64,000 nt of DNA from Janthinobacterium sp. Marseille. Lineage in GTDB: Bacteria > Pseudomonadota > Gammaproteobacteria > Burkholderiales > Burkholderiaceae_D. The notes below the pieces were generated by a model. The model saw only the letters and a list, made by a program, of their open reading frames with translations. It had not been told where the DNA came from and did no database searches. Made by a program: the position numbers and the translations under genes. This document shows, piece by piece, positions 56,096 to 64,000 of this stretch. The first letter of the stretch is position 1, and the number at the start of each line of letters is the position of its first letter. Location: positions 2,790,001 through 2,854,000 of the forward strand of contig NC_009659.1 in assembly GCF_000013625.1 (NCBI RefSeq), in the 5' to 3' direction.

Positions 56096-58399
56096 TTATT
56101 CGACTTCGACAGTTTCCGGTGTTGCCGCTGGAGGAGCCGTATCACCTTCGCTGAAGTCCAGCTTGATCTGGTCTTTATCATCCAGGTCGACCGTGACTTT
56201 GCCACCGCTGACCAGACGGCCAAACAGCAATTCATCAGCCAGCGCCTTACGTATCATGTCCTGAATCAGACGCGACATCGGACGCGCGCCCATCAGCGGA
56301 TCAAATCCTTTCTTCGCGAGGAAAGTACGCAGCTTCTCGGTAAAGATTGCTTCTACTTTCTTCTCGTGCAGTTGCTCTTCCAACTGCATCAGGAACTTGT
56401 CGACCACACGCAGGATGATTTCTTCATCCAGTGCACGGAAGCTGATGATTGCATCCAGGCGATTGCGGAATTCAGGCGTAAACATACGCTTGATATCTGC
56501 CATCTCGTCGCCGGTTTCTTTCTTCTCGGTGAAACCGATGGTGCGTTTCTGCAGGCTTTCTGCACCGGCATTTGTCGTCATGATAATGATCACATTGCGG
56601 AAGTCCGCTTTGCGACCATTGTTATCAGTCAGCGTACCGTGATCCATCACCTGCAACAGGATATTGAAAATATCCGGATGCGCTTTTTCGATTTCATCCA
56701 GCAGCAAGACAGCATGCGGCTTCTTGGTAATCGCTTCAGTCAGCAAACCACCCTGGTCGAAACCGACATAACCCGGAGGCGCACCAATCAGGCGGCTGAC
56801 CGCATGACGTTCCATGTACTCGGACATATCGAAGCGAATCAGGTCTATGCCCATGATGAAGGCCAGTTGCTTCGCCGCTTCGGTTTTACCGACGCCGGTA
56901 GGACCGGAGAACAGAAAGGAGCCGATAGGTTTGTCGGTTTTACCGAGGCCGGCACGTGCGACCTTGATCGCCGAACCAAGCGCTTCCAGCGCAGGATCCT
57001 GGCCGAACACGACATTCTTCAAATCGCGGTCAATAGTCTGCAGTTTCGATCGATCATCCTGATTGACCGTTTGTGCAGGAATACGCGCGATCTTGGAAAT
57101 GATGTCTTCGATCTCTGATTTGCCAATGGTTTTCTTTTGTTTCGATTTCGGCAGAATGCGTTGTGCCGCACCCGCTTCATCGATCACGTCAATCGCCTTG
57201 TCAGGCAAGTGACGGTCGTTAATAAAGCGTGCCGCCAACTCGGCTGCCGACGTCAGGGCCGATGCCGAATACTTCACGCCATGATGTTCTTCAAAGCGCG
57301 ATTTCAAGCCACGCAGGATCTGTATGGTTTGTTCAACGGTAGGCTCGTTCACATCGATCTTTTGGAAGCGACGTGACAGCGCATGGTCTTTTTCAAAGAC
57401 GCCGCGGAATTCGGTAAAGGTCGTCGCACCGATACATTTCAATTGGCCATTCGACAATGCCGGTTTCAGCAGGTTGGACGCATCCAAAGTACCGCCCGAA
57501 GCCGAACCCGCACCAATGATGGTGTGGATTTCGTCGATGAACAGAATGCCGTTCGGATTATCTTTCAGCTGCTTGAGCACTGCTTTCAGGCGCTGCTCGA
57601 AGTCACCGCGATATTTGGTACCGGCCAGCAAAGCGCCCATATCCAGCGAATAGACCACTGCATTTTGCAGAACTTCAGGCACATCGCCTTGCGTAATGCG
57701 CCATGCCAGGCCTTCCGCGATTGCGGTTTTACCGACACCGGCTTCGCCCACCAGCAAAGGATTGTTTTTGCGGCGACGGCACAGGGTTTGGATCACACGC
57801 TCGACTTCGCCTTCGCGGCCGATCAACGGATCGATCTTGCCTTCGCTGGCCATCTTGTTCAGGTTTTGCGTGAACTGGTCAAGCGCGCTTTCTTTTTGCT
57901 GACCTTCGCCAGACGGCGCATCTTCGGCACCTTCCGGTGCTTTTTGCGCATCGCTCTGTTGATCCTTGCGCACGCCGTGCGAAATGAAATTCACCACATC
58001 AAGACGGGTCACGCCTTGCTGGTGCAGGTAGTAAACAGCGTGCGAATCTTTTTCACCAAATATCGCAACCAGCACGTTTGCGCCTGTAACTTCCTTCTTG
58101 CCGTTGGAAGCAGACTGGACGTGCATGATCGCGCGCTGGATCACACGTTGAAAACCAAGTGTAGGTTGGGTATCGACCTCTGCGGCGCCAGGCACCGTAG
58201 GCGTATTGTCACCAATAAAATTCGTCAGTGTTTTCCGCAGGTCTTCAATATTGACCGCGCAAGCACGCAGAACCTCGGCCGCTGAAGGGTTATCCAGCAG
58301 CGCCAGGAGCAGGTGCTCGACGGTAATGAACTCATGGCGCGCCTGTCTTGCTTCGACAAACGCCATATGCAAACTGACTTCTAATTCCTGCGCAATCAT
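56096..58399 (-). CDS. clpA: ATP-dependent Clp protease ATP-binding subunit ClpA
   Basis: A 767-residue Hsp100 unfoldase. The start is ATG 58399 with GGAGG before it, overlapping the clpS stop (ATGA); the six extra codons upstream are rejected. Domains: N-domain (1-145, [20 protein letters not shown]), first AAA with Walker [10 protein letters not shown] near 215 and Walker [10 protein letters not shown], second AAA with GPTGVGKTE near 495 and [13 protein letters not shown], and the ClpP-binding IGF loop, seen as [11 protein letters not shown]. With ClpP (not in the window) it degrades N-degron and ssrA-tagged proteins. Confidence 0.97.
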   Translation of the reverse strand: MIAQELEVSLHMAFVEARQARHEFITVEHLLLALLDNPSAAEVLRACAVNIEDLRKTLTNFIGDNTPTVPGAAEVDTQPTLGFQRVIQRAIMHVQSASNGKKEVTGANVLVAIFGEKDSHAVYYLHQQGVTRLDVVNFISHGVRKDQQSDAQKAPEGAEDAPSGEGQQKESALDQFTQNLNKMASEGKIDPLIGREGEVERVIQTLCRRRKNNPLLVGEAGVGKTAIAEGLAWRITQGDVPEVLQNAVVYSLDMGALLAGTKYRGDFEQRLKAVLKQLKDNPNGILFIDEIHTIIGAGSASGGTLDASNLLKPALSNGQLKCIGATTFTEFRGVFEKDHALSRRFQKIDVNEPTVEQTIQILRGLKSRFEEHHGVKYSASALTSAAELAARFINDRHLPDKAIDVIDEAGAAQRILPKSKQKKTIGKSEIEDIISKIARIPAQTVNQDDRSKLQTIDRDLKNVVFGQDPALEALGSAIKVARAGLGKTDKPIGSFLFSGPTGVGKTEAAKQLAFIMGIDLIRFDMSEYMERHAVSRLIGAPPGYVGFDQGGLLTEAITKKPHAVLLLDEIEKAHPDIFNILLQVMDHGTLTDNNGRKADFRNVIIIMTTNAGAESLQKRTIGFTEKKETGDEMADIKRMFTPEFRNRLDAIISFRALDEEIILRVVDKFLMQLEEQLHEKKVEAIFTEKLRTFLAKKGFDPLMGARPMSRLIQDMIRKALADELLFGRLVSGGKVTVDLDDKDQIKLDFSEGDTAPPAATPETVEVE

Positions 58400-58704
58400 A
58401 CTTCCTCCATCACGCACTGCAGGGGATGTCCCGCTTTCCGGGCGTGGTTCAAAACCAGCTCAACTTTCGTAGACGCAATATCCTTCGGATAAACGCCACA
58501 AATACCTTTTCCGTCGCGGTGAACCATGAGCATGATTTGCGTTGCTGTCTCACGATCTTTACTAAAGTATTCCTGAAGAATCAGGACGACGAATTCCATC
58601 GGCGTGTAATCATCATTCAGCAATAACACCTGATACATAGACGGCGGCTTGAGTTTTTGCTCTTGCCGCATAAGGACCGTACCATCGTCATGCTTAATTG
58701 CCAT
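58396..58704 (-). CDS. clpS: ATP-dependent Clp protease adaptor ClpS
   Basis: A 102-residue adaptor that recognises N-terminal Leu, Phe, Tyr and Trp and hands substrates to ClpA. Conserved parts are [20 protein letters not shown], which lines the N-degron pocket, and [20 protein letters not shown]. It overlaps clpA by four bases. There is no ribosome site before its ATG, and a TAGAAT box ends only six bases upstream, so its message may be leaderless. Confidence 0.96.
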   Translation of the reverse strand: MAIKHDDGTVLMRQEQKLKPPSMYQVLLLNDDYTPMEFVVLILQEYFSKDRETATQIMLMVHRDGKGICGVYPKDIASTKVELVLNHARKAGHPLQCVMEEV

Positions 58705-58879
58705 AGGTCTATTCTAATACGTTCGACCGTGTGCACAATGCCCAGAAGAACAGAGAAACAAATTAATTTAATATTACGCGTTTTCTTCTGAGTACGCAGA
58801 TGACGATCAAATGCAGGAAATCAAGAGTCCTCCTCTTTTCCCCCTGAAAATAAACTTTTAGACGCCCTACGAAAAGCGC
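58705..58879. other. Spacer between divergent clpS and cspA
   Basis: Bases 58705-58760 should hold the clpS promoter (TTGTGC, 16 bases, TAGAAT on the minus strand, -10 at 58711-58716). The remaining stretch to the cspA promoter at 58880 is AT-rich and shows no gene. Confidence 0.45.
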
Positions 58880-59039
58880 TTGACTTTTGTATTTTTTGCG
58901 TAAAGAATGAATCTTATTGACATGCTTGACAACAATGGCTTGTCAATAGAAGTGAGCAGGTTTTAGGAGGGGCAACGTAAACGAGGCTTCTTTCTTTTGC
59001 GGCTCGTGTGATTAAGTCTATATTAGAAAGACGCTTTTT
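58880..59039 (+). promoter_or_regulatory. cspA promoter and structured 5' leader
   Basis: TTGACT (58880-58885), 17 bases, AAGAAT (58903-58908) is the best promoter. The leader of about 125 bases holds an exact inverted repeat TTGACAA-CAATGGC-TTGTCAA (58926-58946) and a purine-rich GGAGGGG (58976-58982) far from the ATG, with only a weak AGAAAG near it. Long structured leaders are usual for cold-shock genes and can act as RNA thermosensors; for this gene that is inference. Confidence 0.55.
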
Positions 59040-59243
59040 ATGGCAACAGGTACCGTCAAGTGGTTCAACGATTCCAAAGGCTTCGGCTTTATCACCCCGG
59101 ACGACGGCGGTGAGGATTTGTTTGCACACTTTTCCGCAATCCAAATGAACGGCTTCAAGACCCTCAAAGAAGGTCAGAAAGTACAGTTCGAAGTCACGCA
59201 AGGCCCTAAAGGCAAGCAAGCTTCCAACATTCAAGCTCCTTAA
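59040..59243 (+). CDS. cspA: Cold-shock protein, CspA family
   Basis: A 67-residue single cold-shock domain that binds single-stranded nucleic acid and melts RNA structure. RNP1 is KGFGFI and RNP2 is DLFAHF, both canonical, and the start [20 protein letters not shown] is that of the family. The C terminus is [15 protein letters not shown] strong terminator lies just after the stop. Whether it is cold-induced or constitutive cannot be told from the protein. Confidence 0.95.
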   Translation: MATGTVKWFNDSKGFGFITPDDGGEDLFAHFSAIQMNGFKTLKEGQKVQFEVTQGPKGKQASNIQAP

Positions 59244-59260
59244 TTTTTTAAGGGCTTGCG

Positions 59261-59288
59261 AAAAACCCCGCCTCGGCGGGGTTTTTTT
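59261..59288 (+). terminator. Terminator of cspA
   Basis: CCCCGCC (59266-59272), then GGCGGGG (59275-59281) and seven T. Very strong GC stem. Confidence 0.9.
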
Positions 59289-59494
59289 ATGCCTGGCCGT
59301 CACCATGCTGCATCGTGGAAACTCCCATATTTATGGGAAACGCTTGCAGTCGCAGTGTCGCGCGCCAACATCACTCAACAAATTATTTTGCACATTATTT
59401 TTACGATTTATTTGCGATTGTTTTGATATCGCATTCGACAAAATCTCTTTACCATCACAGTTCAGTCGCAACCTGCATCCACGCAATATCCAAC

Positions 59495-60058
59495 ATGCCC
59501 CTGATTCTGTTCAACAAGCCCTTCCAGACCATGTGCCAGTTTTCGCCGCATCCGACGCGCAAATCACTGGCCGACCATATCGATATACCCAATATTTATC
59601 CGGCCGGACGACTGGATGCCGATAGCGAAGGTTTGTTACTGCTCAATGACGACGGCAAGCTGCAACACGCAATCAGCCATCCGGATCGTAAACATACGAA
59701 AACTTATCTGGTGCAAGTCGAGGGTGTACCGGATGCCGATGCGCTGGCGCGTCTGCGCGCGCCACTCGACCTCGGTGATTTCGTCACCCAGGAATGTGAA
59801 GTCAAACGTGTGGCCGAGCCCGACTGGTTGTGGCCACGCAATCCACCGATACGCGAACGCGCCAATGCACCTACCAGTTGGCTGGCCATCACCTTGTCAG
59901 AAGGGAAAAACCGGCAGGTGCGCCGTATGACCGGCGCAGTTGGTTACCCTACCCTGCGCCTGGTAAGGATTGCGATCGGCCCGGTGTCACTGCAAAGCCA
60001 TCCCTTGTGGCCCGGTGAATGGCGGGAAATTTCGGTCGCGGAACTGGGACTGGGCTAA
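59495..60058 (+). CDS. rluE: 23S rRNA/tRNA pseudouridine synthase, RluE-like
   Basis: A 187-residue RsuA-family enzyme without an S4 domain. The start is ATG 59495, where MPLILFNKPFQTMCQF gives the family N terminus; the upstream extension (to 59315) has no such similarity. The catalytic Asp is in YPAGRLDADSEGLLLLNDDG; further motifs are HTKTYLVQVEG and LSEGKNRQVRRMTGAVGYPTL. Among small members RluE (23S U2457) fits best. No Shine-Dalgarno is seen, so initiation may be leaderless or weak. The 250 bases before it, AT-rich, show no other gene. Confidence 0.88.
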   Translation: MPLILFNKPFQTMCQFSPHPTRKSLADHIDIPNIYPAGRLDADSEGLLLLNDDGKLQHAISHPDRKHTKTYLVQVEGVPDADALARLRAPLDLGDFVTQECEVKRVAEPDWLWPRNPPIRERANAPTSWLAITLSEGKNRQVRRMTGAVGYPTLRLVRIAIGPVSLQSHPLWPGEWREISVAELGLG

Positions 60059-60167
60059 ACGATCCAACTGCCACTCACCCCGCAGGCGGCCACGCAGACT
60101 TTATTCATTTGATTTACACTCATTGCCGCTCATTACCATTTATTGCTTACCTCGCCGATATCACCTC

Positions 60168-60623
60168 ATGAATAAATTCCTCAGCACTTGCGTGGCAACC
60201 ATTGCGCTCGCATCCACCCTGAGCGCCGGCAGCAGCTATGCGCAGCAGGACAAGAAATTCCCGGTCATCTCATTGACGGCCGGTATGAACATCATCAAGG
60301 CGGAAGTGGTGGCGAATGAAGCCGAGCGTCAACAAGGCTTGATGTTCCGGCCCAGCATGGGCCAGAACGAAGGCATGGTGTTCCTGTTCGGCGCGCCGGC
60401 GGGTGTCTGCATGTGGATGAAAAATACCCTGATCCCGCTATCGGTCGCCTTTATCGATGCCGACGGCAAGATTGTGAATATCGAAGACATGAAGCCGCAA
60501 AGCCTGGATTCGCACTGCTCGAAGCGACCGGTACCGTATGCGCTGGAAATGAATGAAGGCTGGTTCAAGCACAAGAACCTGAAGCCGGGCAGCATCATCG
60601 AAGGCTTGCCCAAGCTGAACTGA
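60168..60623 (+). CDS. DUF192 family secreted/periplasmic protein
   Basis: A 151-residue protein. The start is ATG 60168, giving a signal peptide (MNKFLSTCVATIALASTLSA, cleaved near SYA-QQ). The mature part is a DUF192 domain: EVVANEAERQQGLMFRPSMG, GMVFLFG, CMWMKNTLIPLSVAFIDADG, and VPYALEMNEGWF. The family's role is unknown; the fold is a small beta barrel. It comes 109 bases after the pseudouridine synthase and is followed by a terminator. Confidence 0.9.
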   Translation: MNKFLSTCVATIALASTLSAGSSYAQQDKKFPVISLTAGMNIIKAEVVANEAERQQGLMFRPSMGQNEGMVFLFGAPAGVCMWMKNTLIPLSVAFIDADGKIVNIEDMKPQSLDSHCSKRPVPYALEMNEGWFKHKNLKPGSIIEGLPKLN

Positions 60624-60640
60624 TCAGGTACAGACAAACA

Positions 60641-60675
60641 AAAACCCCGCACGACCAAAATCGTGCGGGGTTTTT
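60641..60675. terminator. Bidirectional terminator between the DUF192 gene and rpsT
   Basis: AAAACCCCGCACGA, loop CCAAAA, TCGTGCGGGGTTTTT. Ten strong pairs, symmetric flanks; convergent genes on both sides. Confidence 0.9.
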
Positions 60676-60720
60676 AATGTCTTGCTCAATGCCGCGCCGG
60701 TAGCGCAGCAACAAAAACTA

Positions 60721-60984
60721 TTAAGCCAGCGCTTTCAAAGCAGCTGCGAGGCGGCTTTTATGACGTGCTGCTTTGTTTTTGTGGATGATTTTCTTGTCAG
60801 CGATACGATCGATCGTCGACACGGAAGCCAGGAAAACTTGCGCTGCAGCAGCTTTGTCGCCCGCTTCAATTGCCTTACGAACAGCTTTAACAGCTGTACG
60901 CAGCGTGGAACGCTGGCTGGAATTGTGAGCGTTTTGCTTAACTGCTTGACGAGCGCGTTTGCGTGCTTGTGCGGTATTTGCCAT
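60721..60984 (-). CDS. rpsT: 30S ribosomal protein S20
   Basis: An 87-residue primary 16S rRNA-binding protein, all helical and basic. [33 protein letters not shown] and [20 protein letters not shown] are typical. It is a single gene with its own promoter and a leader of about 75 bases. In E. coli S20 represses its own translation; a perfect palindrome ACAGAATTCTGT in this leader (61042-61053) could take part in such control (inference). Confidence 0.97.
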   Translation of the reverse strand: MANTAQARKRARQAVKQNAHNSSQRSTLRTAVKAVRKAIEAGDKAAAAQVFLASVSTIDRIADKKIIHKNKAARHKSRLAAALKALA

Positions 60985-61063
60985 GAATATTATTTCCTAA
61001 AAACAGGTCTACGCGCATTCGCAAACACGCATGTTAGTGAGACAGAATTCTGTGAAGCTGCAG

Positions 61064-61092
61064 ATTATAGCCGTATTTTCACAATCAGGCAA
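61064..61092 (-). promoter_or_regulatory. Sigma-70 promoter of rpsT
   Basis: Minus strand TTGCCT, 17 bases, TATAAT. The -10 box is exact. Placed 80 bases before the ATG. Bases 61093-61321 between this and the murJ promoter hold no gene I can support. Confidence 0.8.
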
Positions 61093-61321
61093 ATAGATGC
61101 TGACTCTCGTGCAAGATTGTTGCAATCGGTCTGCAATCGCAAAAACGTGTCTTTTCAACAACAAATCTCAACGCATTGCGATCTGGCCGAACCGGAAAGA
61201 AATGTGCACGTCGCCACCTAATAAATATTGCTGCGGATGGAATTATCCCATGCCGACAGGTACTAAGCGCTATCTCTCGTTTGCAGGCTCCTTATGCACC
61301 CATCGTTTCCCCTTGAACAGA

Positions 61322-61327
61322 TATAAT
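61322..61327 (+). promoter_or_regulatory. -10 box of murJ, placed for a leaderless transcript
   Basis: TATAAT ends eight bases before the murJ ATG, so transcription would begin at or next to the A of ATG. No Shine-Dalgarno lies in the gap (TCCGCTCC). No clear -35 hexamer is present at 16-18 bases. Confidence 0.55.
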
Positions 61328-61335
61328 TCCGCTCC

Positions 61336-62886
61336 ATGAACTTGCACAAAACGCTTGCGGCGGTCTCCGGCATGACGATGGTTTCTCGTGTGACAGGACT
61401 GATCCGCGAGATCCTGTTTGCCCGTGCATTTGGCGCATCCGCCTATACCGATGCGTTCAATATCGCATTCCGCATCCCCAACCTGCTGCGCCGCCTCTTC
61501 GCCGAAGGCGCGTTTTCGCAGGCTTTCGTCCCAATTCTGGCCGAATACAAAAGCCAGAAAGGCGAAGAAGCTACCAAAAGCCTGGTTGACCATGTAGCAA
61601 CAGTCCTGATATGGACCATGCTGCTAACCTGCGTGCTCGGGGTAATCGGGTCACCGTTCATTGTTTACCTGATCGCGACCGGCCTCAAAACCAAGTCCGA
61701 GGCATTCGACGCTTCGGTCTGGATGACCCGGGTGATGTTCCCTTATATTGGCTTCATGGCCTTCGTCGCGCTCAGCGGCGGGATCCTGAATACCTGGCGC
61801 GAGTTCAAGATACCGGCGTTTACACCTGTTTTACTGAACCTGTCCTTCATCGTCGCCACGCTCTTCCTCGCGCCCTATCTGGATCAGCCGATTTATGCGA
61901 TGGCGATTGCAGTCGTGGTCGGCGGCGTACTGCAAATGGCAATCCAGGTCCCGGCCCTGCTGAAGATCGGCATGCTGCCGCGCGTATCGCGCAATCCTTT
62001 TGCCAGCCTCGGCGATGCCGGTGTACGCAAGGTATTGAGCAAAATGGGGCCGGCCGTATTCGCCGTTTCTGCAGCGCAAATCAGCCTGATGATCAACACG
62101 AATATCGCATCCCGCCTCGAAAGCGGCAGCGTGTCCTGGCTCTCGTATGCGGATCGCCTGATGGAATTCCCGACCGCCCTGCTCGGCGTCGCCCTCGGCA
62201 CCATCCTGCTACCCAGCCTGTCGAAGGCCAATTTCGAAGGCAATACCGAAGAATATTCATCGCTGCTGGACTGGGGCTTGCGCCTGACTTTCCTGCTGGC
62301 GCTGCCTTGTGCGGTCGGCCTCGCCACCATCTCGGAACCACTGACGGCGACGCTCTTCCATTACGGCAAATTCAATGAGCTGTCAGTGGAAATGACTTCG
62401 CGCGCGCTGGTCGCCTACGGCGTCGGCCTGATCGGCCTGATCCTGGTAAAAATCCTGGCCCCCGGCTTTTACGCGCAACAAAACATTAAAACCCCGGTCA
62501 AGATCGCCATCGGCGTCCTGATCGCGACGCAATTGATGAACCTGGTCTTCGTGCCGTGGATCGCGCATGCCGGGCTGGCGCTGTCGATCGGACTCGGTGC
62601 CTGCCTGAATGCGGCCTTCCTGTACTGGGGCTTGAAACGTCGCGGTATCTATACCGCACTGCCGGGTTGGCGCACCTTCTTTATCCGCCTTGCCGGTGCA
62701 CTCTTCCTGATGGCCGCTGTTGCGCTGTGGACTGCCGGGCAATTCGACTGGGTAGCGTTGCGTGCAACACCATTTATGCGGGTAATTGCACTATTAATTG
62801 TCATGGCAGCGTGCGGAATCAGTTATTTCGGCGCATTATTAGCCATGGGATTTCGCTTTCGGGATTTCAAACGCATTGCGCGCTAA
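61336..62886 (+). CDS. murJ: Lipid II flippase MurJ (MviN)
   Basis: A 516-residue inner-membrane protein with 14 predicted helices that flips the peptidoglycan precursor lipid II. The N terminus MNLHKTLAAVSGMTMVSRVT aligns without gap with known MurJ, which confirms the start; next come GLIREILFARAFGASAYTDA and LLRRLFAEGAFSQAFVPI, the family's strongest motif. SYADRLMEFPTALLGVALGT and the hydrophobic C terminus complete it. The gene probably forms a unit with the SirB1-like gene 69 bases on. Confidence 0.97.
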   Translation: MNLHKTLAAVSGMTMVSRVTGLIREILFARAFGASAYTDAFNIAFRIPNLLRRLFAEGAFSQAFVPILAEYKSQKGEEATKSLVDHVATVLIWTMLLTCVLGVIGSPFIVYLIATGLKTKSEAFDASVWMTRVMFPYIGFMAFVALSGGILNTWREFKIPAFTPVLLNLSFIVATLFLAPYLDQPIYAMAIAVVVGGVLQMAIQVPALLKIGMLPRVSRNPFASLGDAGVRKVLSKMGPAVFAVSAAQISLMINTNIASRLESGSVSWLSYADRLMEFPTALLGVALGTILLPSLSKANFEGNTEEYSSLLDWGLRLTFLLALPCAVGLATISEPLTATLFHYGKFNELSVEMTSRALVAYGVGLIGLILVKILAPGFYAQQNIKTPVKIAIGVLIATQLMNLVFVPWIAHAGLALSIGLGACLNAAFLYWGLKRRGIYTALPGWRTFFIRLAGALFLMAAVALWTAGQFDWVALRATPFMRVIALLIVMAACGISYFGALLAMGFRFRDFKRIAR

Positions 62887-62955
62887 TCCAAGCTCATCGC
62901 CAGAGTCGGAACGAAGGTCTGCACAATCACGGCATCATCGCTATGATGGAGGCAT

Positions 62956-63795
62956 ATGACGATCCAATCTCTCGAGTATTTCTCCACGCTGGTGCAGCAG
63001 GACGACAGCATCCCATTGTTCGAAGCCGCACTTGCCATTGCACAGGATGCCGAGCCGAATCTTGATTTGGCCGCATCGCAAGCGGAAGTAGATACGCTTG
63101 CTGTCAAATTAAAACAACGCTTGCCGGACGACGCTTCCACGTTGCAAAAACTGCGGATGCTGAATCATTATTTTTATAATGAGCTGGGCTTCAGCGGCAA
63201 CGTCAACGATTACTACAACCCTGAAAACAGTTACCTGCACCGTGTCATCGACACACGACGCGGCATTCCGATTTCACTCGCGGTGCTATATATGGAGCTG
63301 GCGCAACAGATTGATCTTGATGTGCAGGGCATTTCCTTCCCCGGCCATTTCCTGATGAAGCTCTCCGTACAATCCGGCCAGGTGGTACTGGACCCATTCA
63401 ACGGTGCCAGCCTGTCCCGCGAAGAACTCGAAGAACGGGTCGAGCCTTACATCATGGAACAGGATTTCCCTGATGACTTCCAACTGACCGCCTACCTCGA
63501 CGCAGCCAGCCCGCGCGATATCCTGGTACGCATGCTGCGCAACCTGAAGACGCTCTTCATGCAGCAGGAACGCTGGCAGCGTTTGCTGGAAGTGCAGGAA
63601 AGACTATTGATTTTATTGCCGCATGAAATTGCCGAGCGACGTGATCGCGGCATTGCATATATGAACCTGGAATGCCCGCAAGCTGCGTTGCAGGACCTGG
63701 AAGCCTATGTCAAACATAGACCCTATGCGATGGATACGGCGGAATTGCGAGCGCACTTCCCGAAACTGCGTGACGACATCAGTCGCCTGAATTAA
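62956..63795 (+). CDS. SirB1-family protein (transglutaminase-like plus TPR)
   Basis: A 279-residue protein of the SirB1 group. The N-terminal two thirds are a transglutaminase-like domain (YFYNELGFSGNVNDYYNPEN, DTRRGIPISLAVLYMELAQQ, GISFPGHFLMKL, VLDPFNGASLS); the His of FPGHF and Asp of LDPF fit the fold's H and D, while the usual catalytic Cys position is Ser in GIPISLAV, so protease activity is doubtful. A C-terminal TPR-like part ends LRDDISRLN. Function is not known. GGAGG lies three bases before the ATG. Confidence 0.9.
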   Translation: MTIQSLEYFSTLVQQDDSIPLFEAALAIAQDAEPNLDLAASQAEVDTLAVKLKQRLPDDASTLQKLRMLNHYFYNELGFSGNVNDYYNPENSYLHRVIDTRRGIPISLAVLYMELAQQIDLDVQGISFPGHFLMKLSVQSGQVVLDPFNGASLSREELEERVEPYIMEQDFPDDFQLTAYLDAASPRDILVRMLRNLKTLFMQQERWQRLLEVQERLLILLPHEIAERRDRGIAYMNLECPQAALQDLEAYVKHRPYAMDTAELRAHFPKLRDDISRLN

Positions 63796-63800
63796 ACAAA

Positions 63801-63828
63801 CCGCCGCCCTCATCGACGAGAACGGCGG
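63801..63828. terminator. Possible terminator hairpin between convergent genes
   Basis: CCGCCG (63801-63806) and CGGCGG (63823-63828) with a smaller inner stem. The T run is poor on both strands. Confidence 0.4.
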
Positions 63829-63838
63829 ACAAGCTCGC

Positions 63839-64000
63839 TTAAACCTTGCGCGCTTCTATCTCTTCCCACTTCTCCAGCGCTTCCAGCAACAAACCATCGA
63901 TTTCGGTAAAGCGCTGGTTCAGGCGTTTCACTTCATCCGGTTGCTTGGTGTACAGGCTGGCATCGGCCAATTTCTCGGTAATCGCCTTTTGCTCATCTTC
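63839..64000 (-). CDS. ABC-F ATPase (Uup-like), C-terminal end only
   Basis: The minus-strand frame open from the window edge to the stop at 63839 codes for about 53 residues: EDEQKAITEKLADASLYTKQ, then PDEVKRLNQRFTEIDGLLLE and ALEKWEEIEARKV. This is the coiled-coil C-terminal domain of ABC-F proteins of the Uup type, which bind DNA or ribosomes; the two ATPase domains lie outside the window. The assignment rests on this tail alone. Confidence 0.7.
   Translation of the reverse strand, partial: EDEQKAITEKLADASLYTKQPDEVKRLNQRFTEIDGLLLEALEKWEEIEARKV

Noticed and set aside
58914..59306. 130-codon minus-strand frame over cspA
   Set aside because: Antisense to cspA and its terminator; no start signals.

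Overview
The window looks like chromosomal DNA of a betaproteobacterium of the order Burkholderiales, most likely Oxalobacteraceae (Herminiimonas/Janthinobacterium-like). This is inferred from the protein sequences, the moderate GC content, Bordetella-type porin, and gene orders such as rimP-nusA-infB-rbfA-truB and clpS-clpA; no database search was run. No insertion sequence, prophage or CRISPR array was seen. Layout: 1-3040 holds the end of cpoB (tol-pal), a tRNA-Lys with a consensus promoter, and small genes including a secreted protein built of four two-cysteine repeats and a PilZ protein. 3373-13038 is a surface-protein island: four autotransporters in a row, two with HAF-repeat passengers and two with beta-helix-type passengers; each pair shares a nearly identical C-terminal translocator. 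A 25-codon membrane peptide gene lies between the pairs. 13107-19352 carries three small regulator/enzyme modules: an SDR with a degenerate active site beside a LysR gene, and an MHS transporter/nitrilase/flavin-reductase operon beside an IclR gene. 19398-24342 is a sulfonate-type uptake and oxygenolysis operon (dioxygenase, binding protein, ATPase, permease) followed upstream by a serine acetyltransferase, a coherent sulfur-to-cysteine theme. 24501-28512 has small envelope proteins, dusA and an omega-aminotransferase. 28624-40243 is a core information-processing block on the minus strand: typA, truB, rbfA, infB, nusA, rimP, rluB, scpB and initiator tRNA. 41089-51869 is the most interesting catabolic region. 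Six minus-strand genes encode a ferredoxin reductase, an SDR, a Rieske oxygenase, an alpha/beta hydrolase, an NCS2 purine-type permease and an ATZ/TRZ amidohydrolase; next to them lie a second NCS2 permease, a porin and a divergent LysR regulator. Two promoter regions in this island share a 59-bp block at identical internal spacing, with a LysR-like dyad directly upstream of a conserved -35/-10 pair, so the island reads as one regulon for uptake and oxidative breakdown of a purine-like or other N-heterocyclic compound. 51944-64000 returns to core functions: an Amt ammonium transporter with a near-consensus sigma-54 promoter, a compact N-degron pathway (aat, bpt, then clpS-clpA around pyrD), cspA with a structured leader, a pseudouridine synthase, a DUF192 protein, rpsT, murJ with a probable leaderless promoter, a SirB1-family protein, and the 3' end of an ABC-F ATPase gene.
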